DNA of 62,301 nucleotides from Pseudomonadota bacterium. GTDB lineage: Bacteria > Desulfobacterota > Syntrophobacteria > Syntrophobacterales > Syntrophobacteraceae. The position numbers and the translations under genes are program-made. The notes under the pieces are model-generated. The model was not told the origin of the DNA. It did no database searches and saw only the letters and a program-made list of their open reading frames with translations. Shown one piece after another: positions 34,453 through 43,400 of this stretch; positions within the stretch are counted from its first letter, which is position 1, and every line of letters begins with the position of its first letter. The stretch covers positions 1 to 62,301 of the forward strand of contig JAEZHY010000022.1 of assembly GCA_023416335.1 (NCBI GenBank), given 5' to 3'.

Positions 34453-35752
34453 GGCCGAATATCTCCTCCAGGTCCAGCGTGAGCAGTTTGCGATCCCTCA
34501 TCACGATCCGCCCGTCGATGATGGAATGCCGGACATCCGCCGCCCCGGCCGAGTAGACAAGGTGGCTTGCCCTGCTGTAGACCGGCGTGAGGTGCGGCTT
34601 GTTGAAATCCACGACAATGAGGTCGGCCAGGGTGCCTGGTTCGAGACGGCCGACCTCATCCGCCCATCCCATCGCTTTTGCGCCAGCCCGGGTGGCCATG
34701 TTCAGCACCGTCTTCGCCGAGAGGACGGTCGGGTCGAGCGTTGCCGCCTTGTGCAGCTTGGCGCAGGTGTCCATCTCTCCGAACATGTCCAGGTTGTTGT
34801 TGCTGGCGCATCCGTCGGTTCCGAGCGCCACCGTGACGCCCATCTCGAGCAGGCGCGGAACGGGTGATATCCCGGATGCGAGTTTCATGTTGCTCTCCGG
34901 CGGATGTACCACTTTCACGTCGTTTTCGGCGAGCAGGGCCATGTCGTTTCGGTCCAGGATTACGCAATGATCCGCCACGAGCGTGGGGGTGAGGAGGCCC
35001 AGGTTTGCCAGGTGGGAAACCGGACGCCTTCCGTATTTCCCGAGTATCTGGTCCACTTCCGCCTGGTTTTCCGAAAGGTGAATGACCAGCGGGACCTCAT
35101 GACGGAGTGAAATGGAGCGGCATTTTTTGAGCAGGCCCGGAGAGCAGGTGTAGAGTGCGTGCGGTTCTACGGCGATTCGCACGAGCGGGTCGCCGCGCCA
35201 TTTTTCGATCATCGACTCGGTGTGCTTCAGTCCGTTTTCGATGGGGCCGTAGCAGGGAGAAGGGAAGTCGTACAGGACCTCGCCGACCAGGGCGCGCATC
35301 CCTGCGGCTTTGGCGGCCTCCGCCACCCGGTGCTCGAAGAGGTACATATCGCAGAAAGCGGTTGTTCCCGAGAGGATCATCTCGGCGCAGGCGAGCATCG
35401 TGCCCCAGTACACGAAATCGGATGTCAGTTTCGCTTCGGCAGGAAAAATGTGCTTTTGGAGCCAGTCCATGAGGGGCAGATCGTCGGCGAGTCCCCGAAA
35501 GAGCGTCATGGCTGCGTGCGTGTGGGCGTTAATGAGCCCGGGAAGTGCGACGCATCCGGAAATGTCGAGCACTTCCGGTGCATCGAAGGATGCCGCGATG
35601 TCCACAGACGGGCCAATAGCCTCGATCCTCCGGCCCCGGATGGCTATACCTCCCGGATCGAAGCAGGTTTCCCGCGAATCCATGGTAAGAATGTACCCGT
35701 TAAGGAGAAGAACGTCGGCCTTTTTTTTTTCCTGCTGATCGGGAATTTTCAA
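34421..35752 (-). CDS. Amidohydrolase (MtaD/SsnA/Atz-Trz family), copy 1
   Basis: 443 aa, a tandem paralogue of the next gene. Motifs: NAHTHAAMTLFRGLADDLP, VEPHALYTCSPG, VIHLSENQAEV, VADHCVILD, and GTDGCASNNNLDMFGEMDT, giving the HxH, His, His and Asp ligand set of the one-metal amidohydrolases. The similarity between the two is highest around these motifs. Candidate reactions are deamination of 5-methylthioadenosine or S-adenosylhomocysteine, relevant to methyl-group recycling, but guanine- or triazine-type substrates are also known in the family. It is first in a two-gene operon; the MBL hydrolase gene diverges upstream (~170 bp). Confidence 0.9.
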   Translation of the reverse strand: MKIPDQQEKKKADVLLLNGYILTMDSRETCFDPGGIAIRGRRIEAIGPSVDIAASFDAPEVLDISGCVALPGLINAHTHAAMTLFRGLADDLPLMDWLQKHIFPAEAKLTSDFVYWGTMLACAEMILSGTTAFCDMYLFEHRVAEAAKAAGMRALVGEVLYDFPSPCYGPIENGLKHTESMIEKWRGDPLVRIAVEPHALYTCSPGLLKKCRSISLRHEVPLVIHLSENQAEVDQILGKYGRRPVSHLANLGLLTPTLVADHCVILDRNDMALLAENDVKVVHPPESNMKLASGISPVPRLLEMGVTVALGTDGCASNNNLDMFGEMDTCAKLHKAATLDPTVLSAKTVLNMATRAGAKAMGWADEVGRLEPGTLADLIVVDFNKPHLTPVYSRASHLVYSAGAADVRHSIIDGRIVMRDRKLLTLDLEEIFGHVREFAKSAR

Positions 35753-35925
35753 TTTTAGAATCCTTTTTTGTCGTAAATTCTGGCGCTTTTACGTTCGGTC
35801 CTGCATATTATTTAATTTTAACCAAATGATGGCAATACAGTTTTGCATGACGAAGCGACCGGGGCGGATCGGGTTATCCGGGGATGGCCCGGCACGGGGG
35901 ACTATTCTCATAAAAGGACTTGCTC

Positions 35926-36585
35926 ATGAAAATATGTGAAGGCCTGCATGCGTTTCTCTGGACATCGATGTCCGCGAACAACTGCAATACCTACCTGATC
36001 GACGGCCCGGCCAGGGTGCTCATCGATCCCGGACATCTGCAGCTCTTCGAGCACAATGACATCGAGCTGAAAAGACTCGGGCTGGAGCTTTCCGATATAG
36101 ATCTCGTGCTGATCACCCACGCGCATCCGGATCACTTCGAAGCCGCGAAGCTCTTCGCCAAAGAGCCTGCCATGCTGACACTGACCGTGGAGGACTGGAA
36201 GATGATCCAGGAAATCGGCAAGTACATGGGGCCGGGCTTCGACCTGGACGCCTATAAGCCGGACTTTTTCCTGAAGGAAGGCAACCTCGAGGTCAAGGGA
36301 ATGGAATTCCAGGTAATCCTTACGCCCGGCCATTCGCTCGGGTCCGCTTCGATCTACTGGCCAAAGGAGAAGGCTCTGTTTACGGGCGACGTGCTTTTCC
36401 GTGACGGTCTTGGAAGGACCGATCTTCCCGGCGGCAACGGGGAGAGTCTCAAGAAGAGCATCAAGGGCTTGAGTTCGCTCGACGTCGAGTGGCTGCTGCC
36501 CGGCCACGGAGACATCGTATCCGGCGCGGCGCAGGTCAAATCGAACTTCAAAAGGGTAGAAGAAGCCTGGTTCGCTTATATTTAG
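35926..36585 (+). CDS. MBL-fold metallohydrolase
   Basis: 219 aa from ATG 35926, preceded by AAGGA seven bases upstream; a TTG two codons earlier is also in frame. The metallo-beta-lactamase motifs are all present: THAHPDHFEAAK (HxHxDH), ILTPGHSLGS (third His), KALFTGDVLF (bridging Asp) and LLPGHGDIV (last His). This is the glyoxalase II-like branch, hydrolysing thioesters or related bonds in the cytoplasm. The substrate cannot be given. It stands between the divergent amidohydrolases and the HAD gene. Confidence 0.9.
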   Translation: MKICEGLHAFLWTSMSANNCNTYLIDGPARVLIDPGHLQLFEHNDIELKRLGLELSDIDLVLITHAHPDHFEAAKLFAKEPAMLTLTVEDWKMIQEIGKYMGPGFDLDAYKPDFFLKEGNLEVKGMEFQVILTPGHSLGSASIYWPKEKALFTGDVLFRDGLGRTDLPGGNGESLKKSIKGLSSLDVEWLLPGHGDIVSGAAQVKSNFKRVEEAWFAYI

Positions 36586-36699
36586 GTCGGAGTTGCGTTC
36601 GGGAAGTATCTGGAAACATGGGTGGCCTGGGGCACTAAATCTGCTGCCCTAAGATTTTTGAATGGCGTGAAGGTCTCCAGCTCCAATGGATGCCCCTTT

Positions 36700-36742
36700 C
36701 TCGTCATTCCGGCAGTGCTTTTGAGCCGGAATCCAGGAGGGT
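36700..36742. repeat. Short palindromic repeat (CCGGCAGTGC type)
   Basis: TCATTCCGGCAGTGCTTTTG followed by AGCCGGAATCCAGG; CATTCCGG pairs with CCGGAATC-type sequence. Near-identical units lie at ~9218, ~14510, ~21606, ~28360, ~28575, ~32857, ~50615 and ~60775. A HAD ORF could read upstream through it, but the gene start was set downstream. Confidence 0.75.
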
Positions 36743-36798
36743 GGCCCGGATTCTCTATCCGGGCGCATCAGCCAAGAGGGCCGACGAAGGATCTATCG

Positions 36799-37485
36799 AT
36801 GGAATCGCAGTGCGATTTTGGGACTGTGAAGGTCTGCATCTTCGACGTAAACGGAGTTTTGATCGATTCCAACCGGTCGAACGCGCTTGCCATGGGCGAA
36901 TCGTTCAGCAGTGACCCAGGCCTCCGCGACCGAATCGCCGATTTCTACCTGACTCTTACCGGCATCGACCGAGGGACCAAGATCCGGACGATCCAGGATG
37001 AGGTGATCGGCAGACCTTTTCGCGAAGGGGAATTCGAAGAGCGATGGGAGAATTTCAAGAAATTCGGGGTTTCCGCCATGCTGTCGGCTCCGCTCGGAAA
37101 AGGCTGCAGGGAGGTCCTGGCCTGTCTCGGAAAGCGAAAAATTACGAGGGCCGCTCTCTCCAATACACCCGAACGGGAACTGCTGCGAATCCTTGCTGCT
37201 AAAGGGCTCGATCCATCCCTGGACCTGGTGCGGGGAGGAGGCGACTGGCCGAAGTCCGAATCGCTCACCCGCTTCCTTGCCGAGTTTAATTTTGACCCGG
37301 CAGAATGCATCTTCCTGGGTGACGGCAAAGGAGACCTCGCAGCAGCGCGCCACGCCGGAGTGCGCTTTTTCGGCATCGACCCGGGCACGGGAGAATTTGC
37401 CGGCCGGGAAGGCGTGTGCGGTCCCTTCCGGAACCTTGCCGAATGGGCGGATTCGGTTCTGGCGGCAGGGTGGGAGCGGGAGTGA
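36799..37485 (+). CDS. HAD-superfamily hydrolase-like protein with DxN motif
   Basis: 228 aa from ATG 36799 (GAAGG ~9 bases upstream); a longer frame from 36622 would translate an intergenic repeat and is rejected. HAD motif I reads CIFDVNGVLID, where the usual DxD is DxN: the nucleophile Asp is kept but the general acid/base Asp is Asn. Motif II is ALSNTPER, the motif III lysine lies in WPKSES, and motif IV is CIFLGDGKGDLAAAR. The cap domain at ~20-90 is helical, of beta-phosphoglucomutase type. With Asn at this place, phosphatase turnover may be slow or a phosphoryl-enzyme may persist. It lies just upstream of the tRNA-Pro region. Confidence 0.85.
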   Translation: MESQCDFGTVKVCIFDVNGVLIDSNRSNALAMGESFSSDPGLRDRIADFYLTLTGIDRGTKIRTIQDEVIGRPFREGEFEERWENFKKFGVSAMLSAPLGKGCREVLACLGKRKITRAALSNTPERELLRILAAKGLDPSLDLVRGGGDWPKSESLTRFLAEFNFDPAECIFLGDGKGDLAAARHAGVRFFGIDPGTGEFAGREGVCGPFRNLAEWADSVLAAGWERE

Positions 37486-37545
37486 TTTGTGGATGACGCG
37501 GGCGATAGTTGCGCTTCGCTCCAATACTATGGCCACAGAGGACGT

Positions 37546-37576
37546 TGCGTTCGGGACGCAGAGGTCGCTGGTTTGA
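37546..37576 (+). pseudogene. Partial copy of tRNA-Pro
   Basis: 31 bases match the anticodon arm through the T-arm of the complete tRNA-Pro at 37712-37742 with a single difference (GGTTTGA against GGTTCGA). The 5' half and acceptor stem are missing. It is a direct repeat 166 bp upstream of the intact gene and resembles a remnant attachment site. Confidence 0.8.
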
Positions 37577-37636
37577 GCAGAGAATAGCGTAGCGCCTTTC
37601 TATTCCAGTGATTTGCTGTTTTCGGCCAAAAGAGGG

Positions 37637-37667
37637 TGGACAGGGTAAGGAAATTCTGTTACATAAT
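37637..37667 (+). promoter_or_regulatory. Candidate promoter of tRNA-Pro
   Basis: TGGACA (37637-37642) and CATAAT (37662-37667) are 19 bases apart, and transcription would start ~10 bases before the tRNA. The spacing is long, so this is tentative. Confidence 0.3.
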
Positions 37668-37683
37668 GCGTTCACTATGAGAT

Positions 37684-37757
37684 CGGGACGTGGCTCAGCC
37701 TGGTAGAGCGCTGCGTTCGGGACGCAGAGGTCGCTGGTTCGAATCCAGTCGTCCCGA
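37684..37757 (+). tRNA. tRNA-Pro (anticodon CGG)
   Basis: A complete 74-nt cloverleaf. The acceptor stem CGGGACG pairs with CGTCCCG (37750-37756), with discriminator A. The D-arm region is TGGCTCAGCCTGGTAGAGC. The anticodon stem CTGCG/CGCAG encloses TTCGGGA (anticodon CGG), and the T-arm is CTGGTTCGAATCCAG. CCA is not encoded (TCA follows). A terminator hairpin lies 23 bp downstream. Confidence 0.97.
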
Positions 37758-37779
37758 TCAAAAATAAGTCGAAACATCA

Positions 37780-37811
37780 AGGGGTTAGGCAATGCAGCCT
37801 AGCCCCTTTTT
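37780..37811 (+). terminator. Rho-independent terminator after tRNA-Pro
   Basis: AGGGGTTAGGC (37780-37790) pairs with GCCTAGCCCCT (one G-T pair) around a short AATGCA loop and is followed by TTTT. Confidence 0.85.
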
Positions 37812-38203
37812 GCGTTATTATCAATATTTAGCCAACTACATTTCCACGGTAATTCCCAGCCGTACTCCGAAAACTTTGACACAAACCGATGTATGCAGAA
37901 GGTTGAAATCCATGATAATGTGCTACCAAGGCGTCAAGGTTAAATTCAACCAGGGAGAAGGAACCTGGAAGAAAGAAAGAGGGAGCGGCATCCACGTCAT
38001 TCACCGTCATAAGTGAGATGCGCCCCGGGCTTAATGGGGCAGCCCTGTTCAGAATATAGTCTATTAGATCGCTACCTGCCTGACCGTCTGCCATTGATGG
38101 CCTGCGTGGTCGACGTTTTTATGCACCACGACTCCGAGTAGCGACGCATTAATCGGCCGAGCTTTCCTTTTCGCTTGGCCGACCGTAGAAGACGGAGCAG
38201 ATA
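37812..38203. other. AT-richer region after tRNA-Pro, no gene supported
   Basis: 392 bases with no convincing gene. A plus-strand frame up to 38016 would start inside the terminator, and a minus-strand frame (38094-37828) has no recognisable content. Base composition is more AT-rich than the window average, fitting acquired DNA downstream of a tRNA. Confidence 0.5.
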
Positions 38204-39082
38204 ATGATCTCTTACTGCATTGCATGCTATCGCCCGAAGTATTCACGGATGCTGATAGATGATCTCATTCGCAAGACAACTGCGCCCTACGAGATTCTTG
38301 TCTGGTTGAACGTTGACGATCCAAGCTTCGAGAAGTTTTTGCATGCAAGGATCGCCGGGGGGGTACCGTTACGGATTGTGGGCGCAACGCCCGAAAACAT
38401 CGGCATGCGTGCCTACCAGCAGCTTTTTACTCAAGCCCGCTACCAGATGATCACCCAGATCGATGACGATGTGATTGCCGTCTCAAAGGGTATAGCGGAA
38501 CAGGCACGCGAGATATTCCAAAAATACCCGCGCGTGAAACAATTGGTCGCAGACGTTTGGCAGGATGAGTACACGAACGGGGCAAGGCCGGCTCTTTCTG
38601 AGTACACATGCTATTCACAAGAGGATGGACTCTTCGATGGCCCCGTCGATGGCTGGTTCAGCGTGTTCGATCGTTCCGTTTTGCCGGAGGCTCTTTCATA
38701 CTATTCTCCGCTCGGCCGTCTGTGCCGTCAGATACGGGCCATTTTGCGGGGAAATCTTAATCATCCGGGTTCAAGCTATTTCTCGCTCGGCGGACGTCTA
38801 AGGCGCAAAATCCGGGCTAGAGGAGAATTGGGGCTCCTTTGCACCAAGTTGAAGGTGTTTCATGTGGTAGGTCCCGCATATGCTTCTTACTTTGAAATGC
38901 TGGACTTTGAGATAGAAAAATACAAGCGCCTGGGGAGATCGGACCTTGTGCACTCGTTAACAGATGCGAAGAGCAAACTCCCTTCGGAAGTGGACCTGAA
39001 AAATCGAGTCGAAGGCATACTGGAGCATCTTGCATACTGGCCGCAAGAAACGGGCAGGAACGAGGAGCAAGCGAACGCATGA
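38204..39082 (+). CDS. Glycosyltransferase-2-like protein
   Basis: A 292-aa protein with the N-terminal fold of GT-A family 2: MISYCIACYRPKYSRMLIDDLI, EILVWLNVDDPSF, then NIGMRAYQQLFTQARYQM and the metal-binding triad in ITQIDDDVIAV. FDGPVDGWFSVFDRSVL fits the acceptor side. An internal near-duplication occurs at ~165-210: YYSPLGRLCRQIRA followed by YFSLGGRLRRKIRA. Donor and acceptor are unknown. It is the first gene after tRNA-Pro and has no polysaccharide-cluster neighbours, suggesting acquired cargo. ATG 38204 has only a modest AGCAG-type site. Confidence 0.75.
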   Translation: MISYCIACYRPKYSRMLIDDLIRKTTAPYEILVWLNVDDPSFEKFLHARIAGGVPLRIVGATPENIGMRAYQQLFTQARYQMITQIDDDVIAVSKGIAEQAREIFQKYPRVKQLVADVWQDEYTNGARPALSEYTCYSQEDGLFDGPVDGWFSVFDRSVLPEALSYYSPLGRLCRQIRAILRGNLNHPGSSYFSLGGRLRRKIRARGELGLLCTKLKVFHVVGPAYASYFEMLDFEIEKYKRLGRSDLVHSLTDAKSKLPSEVDLKNRVEGILEHLAYWPQETGRNEEQANA

Positions 39083-39270
39083 AGAGATCGCGCTCGAAGA
39101 TTCAAATGGGATCCGGTCGTGTTAAATCCCGAACCACTCGTCTAATCATTTCTGCCTCACGGTTTCTCCGGACAGCCTTACCAGGAAGGTTTTGTGGGAA
39201 AGGAAACGGAGGAAGAGCCCCCAAGGGGCTGCCCGGCTGAGTGAAATAGCCCCGCTTTCCCGAGGAGAAA

Positions 39271-39531
39271 TTGTTCGGTATGAGTTACTGTTTTTGTCCA
39301 ATTTGCGGCGTTAGACACGACCCGGACGTACCCTGTTATGATCTTACGAGTCAAATCTTGAAGGACGTCGGGATAAGAGAGCAAAAGCAAAAGCCGCCCG
39401 GAGATTTCCGATCTGTTGCCCGGCGTGCGGACAGGAGCCTGATCATTATTCTTCTAATTTTTGCAGCATTGGCTCCTCTTGGAATGCTCATGGGAGCCAT
39501 TATCGACGGCATAAAGCGAATGCTTAATTGA
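39271..39531 (+). CDS. Small membrane protein with zinc-ribbon-like start
   Basis: 86 aa from TTG 39271, with GAGGAG three bases upstream; ATG 39280 is the alternative start. The N-terminus has CFCPICGVRHDPDVPC, where CxxC plus a later Cys or His could bind zinc. A single transmembrane segment follows at ~58-76 (LIIILLIFAALAPLGMLMGAI) with a basic C-terminal end. Zinc-ribbon plus membrane helix is common among small uncharacterised proteins. No function is assigned. Confidence 0.6.
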   Translation: MFGMSYCFCPICGVRHDPDVPCYDLTSQILKDVGIREQKQKPPGDFRSVARRADRSLIIILLIFAALAPLGMLMGAIIDGIKRMLN

Positions 39532-39670
39532 GTTCCTGTGCTGGAAATTCCCGACCGCAAGGGCCGGTAGTTGTTGGAGATGATGAAGACTCTCCATGCA
39601 GTTCTTGCGATCGAAGCCGGGTCGTTCAACATGCGAGTTGGATAGTGTACTGTCCCCTGCATGATACCTG

Positions 39671-40300
39671 TTGTTGGAACGAGTGGAAAATTCCGTGTTT
39701 TTCCTTGCATTCTCACGTTTGACGCATGAAGGAGTCCCGCTTCTTTGCTCGATTATGCTTGCGTGTATGATCTGTGCCCGGATAAGTGATGGCTCTGATG
39801 ATTCAAAAACACTCTCCAAGGCCGGGGAACTTGCTCAGGTTCTGGGCTTCTCCAGTATGTTCGAATCGGTCAGGGAACAGTCAATGCGCGCCGCGGAAAA
39901 CCAGTTCAATGCGATGTTTGAGCGACTTAAGGCCGAACATCCTTCGCTGCCGCCGGAGACTCTCGCAGAACTCAGGAGCGCAGGGCAGGAGTTTCTGACC
40001 AAAGCCGTCAAATCATGGGACGCAAACGAAGTCGCAACATTGTACGCAAAGGCGCTTGCCGAAGCGCTTCCAGAGAAGGTGCTTAACGATGCGATCGAGC
40101 ACTACCGCACTCCCCAGGGGCAGAAAGAACTGAAGGCGATAAGCTCGGCGGCATCGACCCTGAATGCATATATCAGCTCGAAGATTCAAAAAGAGTTGCA
40201 GGAAGGCATGCCGGAATTCATGAAGAAAGTACAGACAGCCGTTCAGAAGGCCAGGGCCGGCGCTCCGACTGTTCCGGGACAGTCGGAGCCCGGAAAATAA
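39671..40300 (+). CDS. DUF2059-like exported protein
   Basis: Up to 209 aa from TTG 39671; the start is uncertain, and a start near 39719 or 39755 is possible. A hydrophobic N-terminal segment (VPLLCSIMLACMICA) suggests export. The C-terminal ~100 residues are helical with NEVATLYAKALAEALPEKVLNDAIEHYRTPQGQKELKAIS, which fits DUF2059 (the FYxTPxGQK consensus). The function of the domain is unknown. A clear intrinsic terminator lies 104 bp downstream, so it ends a transcript. Confidence 0.65.
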   Translation: MLERVENSVFFLAFSRLTHEGVPLLCSIMLACMICARISDGSDDSKTLSKAGELAQVLGFSSMFESVREQSMRAAENQFNAMFERLKAEHPSLPPETLAELRSAGQEFLTKAVKSWDANEVATLYAKALAEALPEKVLNDAIEHYRTPQGQKELKAISSAASTLNAYISSKIQKELQEGMPEFMKKVQTAVQKARAGAPTVPGQSEPGK

Positions 40301-40403
40301 CCATTGTAATATGCCGTCGTAACTACAATGTATTTGCTCTGTGCCTCAAGACCGTGCATCCATTGTGCTCAAGCCGCATTTTCCGGACAGTAAGTTGTAT
40401 TTC

Positions 40404-40428
40404 AGCCCCTCACGCGAGGGGCTTTTTT
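40404..40428 (+). terminator. Rho-independent terminator
   Basis: AGCCCCTC (40404-40411) pairs perfectly with GAGGGGCT (40416-40423) around ACGC and is followed by TTTTT. It serves the plus-strand DUF2059-like gene; there is no T-run on the other strand for the autotransporter. Confidence 0.88.
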
Positions 40429-40459
40429 GTGTCTCGTTTCGAAACTGCCACGCAGGACT

Positions 40460-43400
40460 TCAGAAATCATACCTTAAGCCGGCACTGATAAAATGGGCGG
40501 TATAGTCGTTCCTCCCGATTTCGGCGCTGTAGTTGATCTGGACCAGGAGGTTTTTGGCAAGGCCTCCGGCGGCGAGCGATCCTCCCGCCAGGACGAAATC
40601 ACGCTTGAGGGTATCGGTCTGAAAAAGAAAGCTGTTTCCTCCCAGCGTCAGGCGTGAAGCTATTGCGCGGCTGTCGTCCGAGAACTCGTGCTGGTAGGAT
40701 GCGAAAACCTGGGGCGCAAATCGTATGCCCTGAAGTTCAAAGGGAGCCGTAATCCGACCTCCCAGGCCGGATTGCAGGGATTCGGCATCCTGGCTGCCAA
40801 CTGCGAGATTGAAAGGATCTGCCCCGGTCTCGGAGAAACCGTCCACCCACAGGCGCGAGTAAAAGAGCGAAGCGTACGGGGTAAGCACGATGCGGCACAT
40901 CTGGACGTCGTAGCCGGTTTCCGCATAGCCGTTCAGCTGGTGTCCCGTGGTCGAGCTTTTGGCGGTGTGGGCGAAGGTGCCGAAACTGATGTCTCGGTCG
41001 AGATCGAAGAGGTTCAGCGCGTACCCTATCGAGCCGAATGCGTAGAAGGGCTTCGGAAAGTATGCCGCATATGCGTTGAATGGAATCGAGTTTGCCGAAA
41101 CATCTCCCCCGGAATTCTTGAAATCCGCTGCTGTATGGCTGTAACCGGAACTCACGCCCACAAGGAGGTCGTCTCGTACCATGAAGTCCGCCCCGGTCGT
41201 GAAGCCCCCGATTGTGAAATCATATCCGGTCTGGTTTGCGGTCGTTTTCCGCGTCCCCAGCGAAAAGCTCGGTTCCAGGAAAAAGCCCGTTCTGCTCTGA
41301 TGCAGGAAGAAACCCTGCCCGCCGTCGCTGTCGGAGGCATTTGCTGAAGGGGTGCCACAGGCAAGCATCAGCCCCTCGCCCTGCGACGCGAAGTTGAAGT
41401 TGAATCCGAGGTTCCCGGGTACTCCGAAGTCGGCGAACCTCAGGCTGTTTATGCGGTTCGAAAGAGTCCGCACCTGGAGTTCCGTGCCTGCAAAGGCGAG
41501 GGTTGAAAATGCTGCGGCTTTGTCTGCCGAGATTTGCTGCAAGGCTCCCTGGACCGCGGAGGCGGTGGTGAGCCCGTCGATTGCGTCCAGTCCGACATTT
41601 AGAGAGCCGGCAGTGGTGTTGGAAAGAGCGTTCAGGGCCTGGCCGACCCAAAACTGGTTCGCAGTGAGGCCCAGCCAGTCGGCGGTGTATTCTCGCGCAA
41701 CTTTGAGGCTGAAACTCGTGGGATCGTAATGCGGTTCCCAGAAGAGGGTCTGGGTAATGTGAGGATTCAGCAGGTCGAATGTGCCGGAGATCCCGCCTGC
41801 GGCCGTGACAATGCCCGAAAAAACCGTATTCCCCATCGGGTGATAGCCTCCGACAAGGGTCGGCGTGATCGTTCCTGCCAGCATGGCAGTTCCGGGATTG
41901 CCGGTCACCGCGACATTGTCATAGATGGTTGGCGAGGCAATTTCTATGGCCAGGTTGCCGCCTGCGGTCTGGGTGAAGGTCCCCGAAACGTTCAGCGTGC
42001 CGGGAGAGTTCCCGGGATTCAGGTTTCCCGAGTTGACGAAATTCCCCTGGAGAGTGCCCGAACCGCTCAGGAAGGTGTTCGTGCTGTTCACAAAAGATCC
42101 CGAGCATGAAAGGGTGCCGTTTACGATCATGCTTCCGGTGTTTTGAAAATCGGTGCATGAAAGGGTCCCATCCACCAGGATGCCGCCCCTGTTGTCGAGG
42201 CCGAGGCCGTTGAGGGCGACGGTGCGTCCCTGTTCGATCACCAGAGGAGCCGTGGAATTATTCAGCAGGCCGTTTTCGGCGGTGAAGTCGGCATTGAAAT
42301 TCACAACGCCGTAATTCATTAACCTGCCCAGGAAGTTCCCGCTTAAGTAGCGAAATTCGCCGCGATTTTCGAGAAAGCTGTTGGCAGTAACGGTTCCCCC
42401 CTGCTGAGAGAATACGCCCGCGTTGAGGGTTCCGCCCGTCTGAGAAAAGGTGCCGTTTTGATTGAGGGCGATTGCTCCAGCCGTGAGAGTCCCGCCGCTT
42501 AGATTATATACTCCCGTGCTCCCGGCTTGTGCGGCTATGAAGAGATTGCCGTTAACTGTGTTAGTCCCGCCTGTCTGGTTGAAGGTGCCGATTCCCGAGT
42601 AGCCTATGAACTCGTCGCCTCTCGCGGAAAGTGTGCCGTTGCTCAGGTTGTAGAAGCCGTCGCTCAGATCGCGGATGCCGCTGTGTGCCCGTCCGTAGCC
42701 AAGAAAGAGATTTTGGGTCGAATTAGTCCCACCGGTCTGGTTGAAGGTGCCCGTTCCCGAGTACCCGATGTATTGATCTCCGGCGGCGGTGAGATTCCCA
42801 TTGCTCAGACCATATGTTCCGCTGCTCTGGTCCAGACTGTCGATATTGTGTACCCGGTTGTAGCCGAGAACGAGGTTTGTGGTTGCGTTTGTTCCACCGG
42901 TCTGGTTGAAGGTACCTGTTTCCCAGTACCCGATGTATTGATCGCCGGAAACGGACAGGGAGCCGCCGCTAAGGTTATAGGTGCCCGGGCCAAATATGTT
43001 GTAGGCGAGGATGAGATTCGCGGCTGTGTTTGTCCCTCCGGTCTGATTGAAGGTGCCGGTCCCCTGGTCGCCTATGGTCTGGTTGCCGCTGGTCGAAAGA
43101 TCGCCACCCCTGAGATTGAACTCGCCATCGTATATATGAAGTGTACCCGCAGAAATAATGCCGTCATTCAGGTTGCAGGTGCCACTGGATTGAAAGGCAC
43201 CGGTGTTCCCGATTGTAAGAGACGTTGTCGTGAGTGAACCTCCGGCTTGGTTGTACGTGCCGCCTTCCCAGGAACCGACTGTCAAGCTCCGGTTGATAAA
43301 GCTGCCTCCGCTCAGGTTGTAAGTGCCTCCCCTTGAGAGATATACGTTGTTTGTTTCATTTGTGCCGCCGCTTTGATTGAAGTTCCCCCCGATGATACTC

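Noticed and set aside
36622..36798. N-terminal extension of the HAD protein
   Set aside because: It would translate the CCGGCAGTGC palindromic repeat; the ATG at 36799 has a proper ribosome site directly before the conserved start.
37792..38016. 74-codon frame after tRNA-Pro
   Set aside because: Its start lies within the tRNA terminator hairpin and the peptide shows no recognisable feature.
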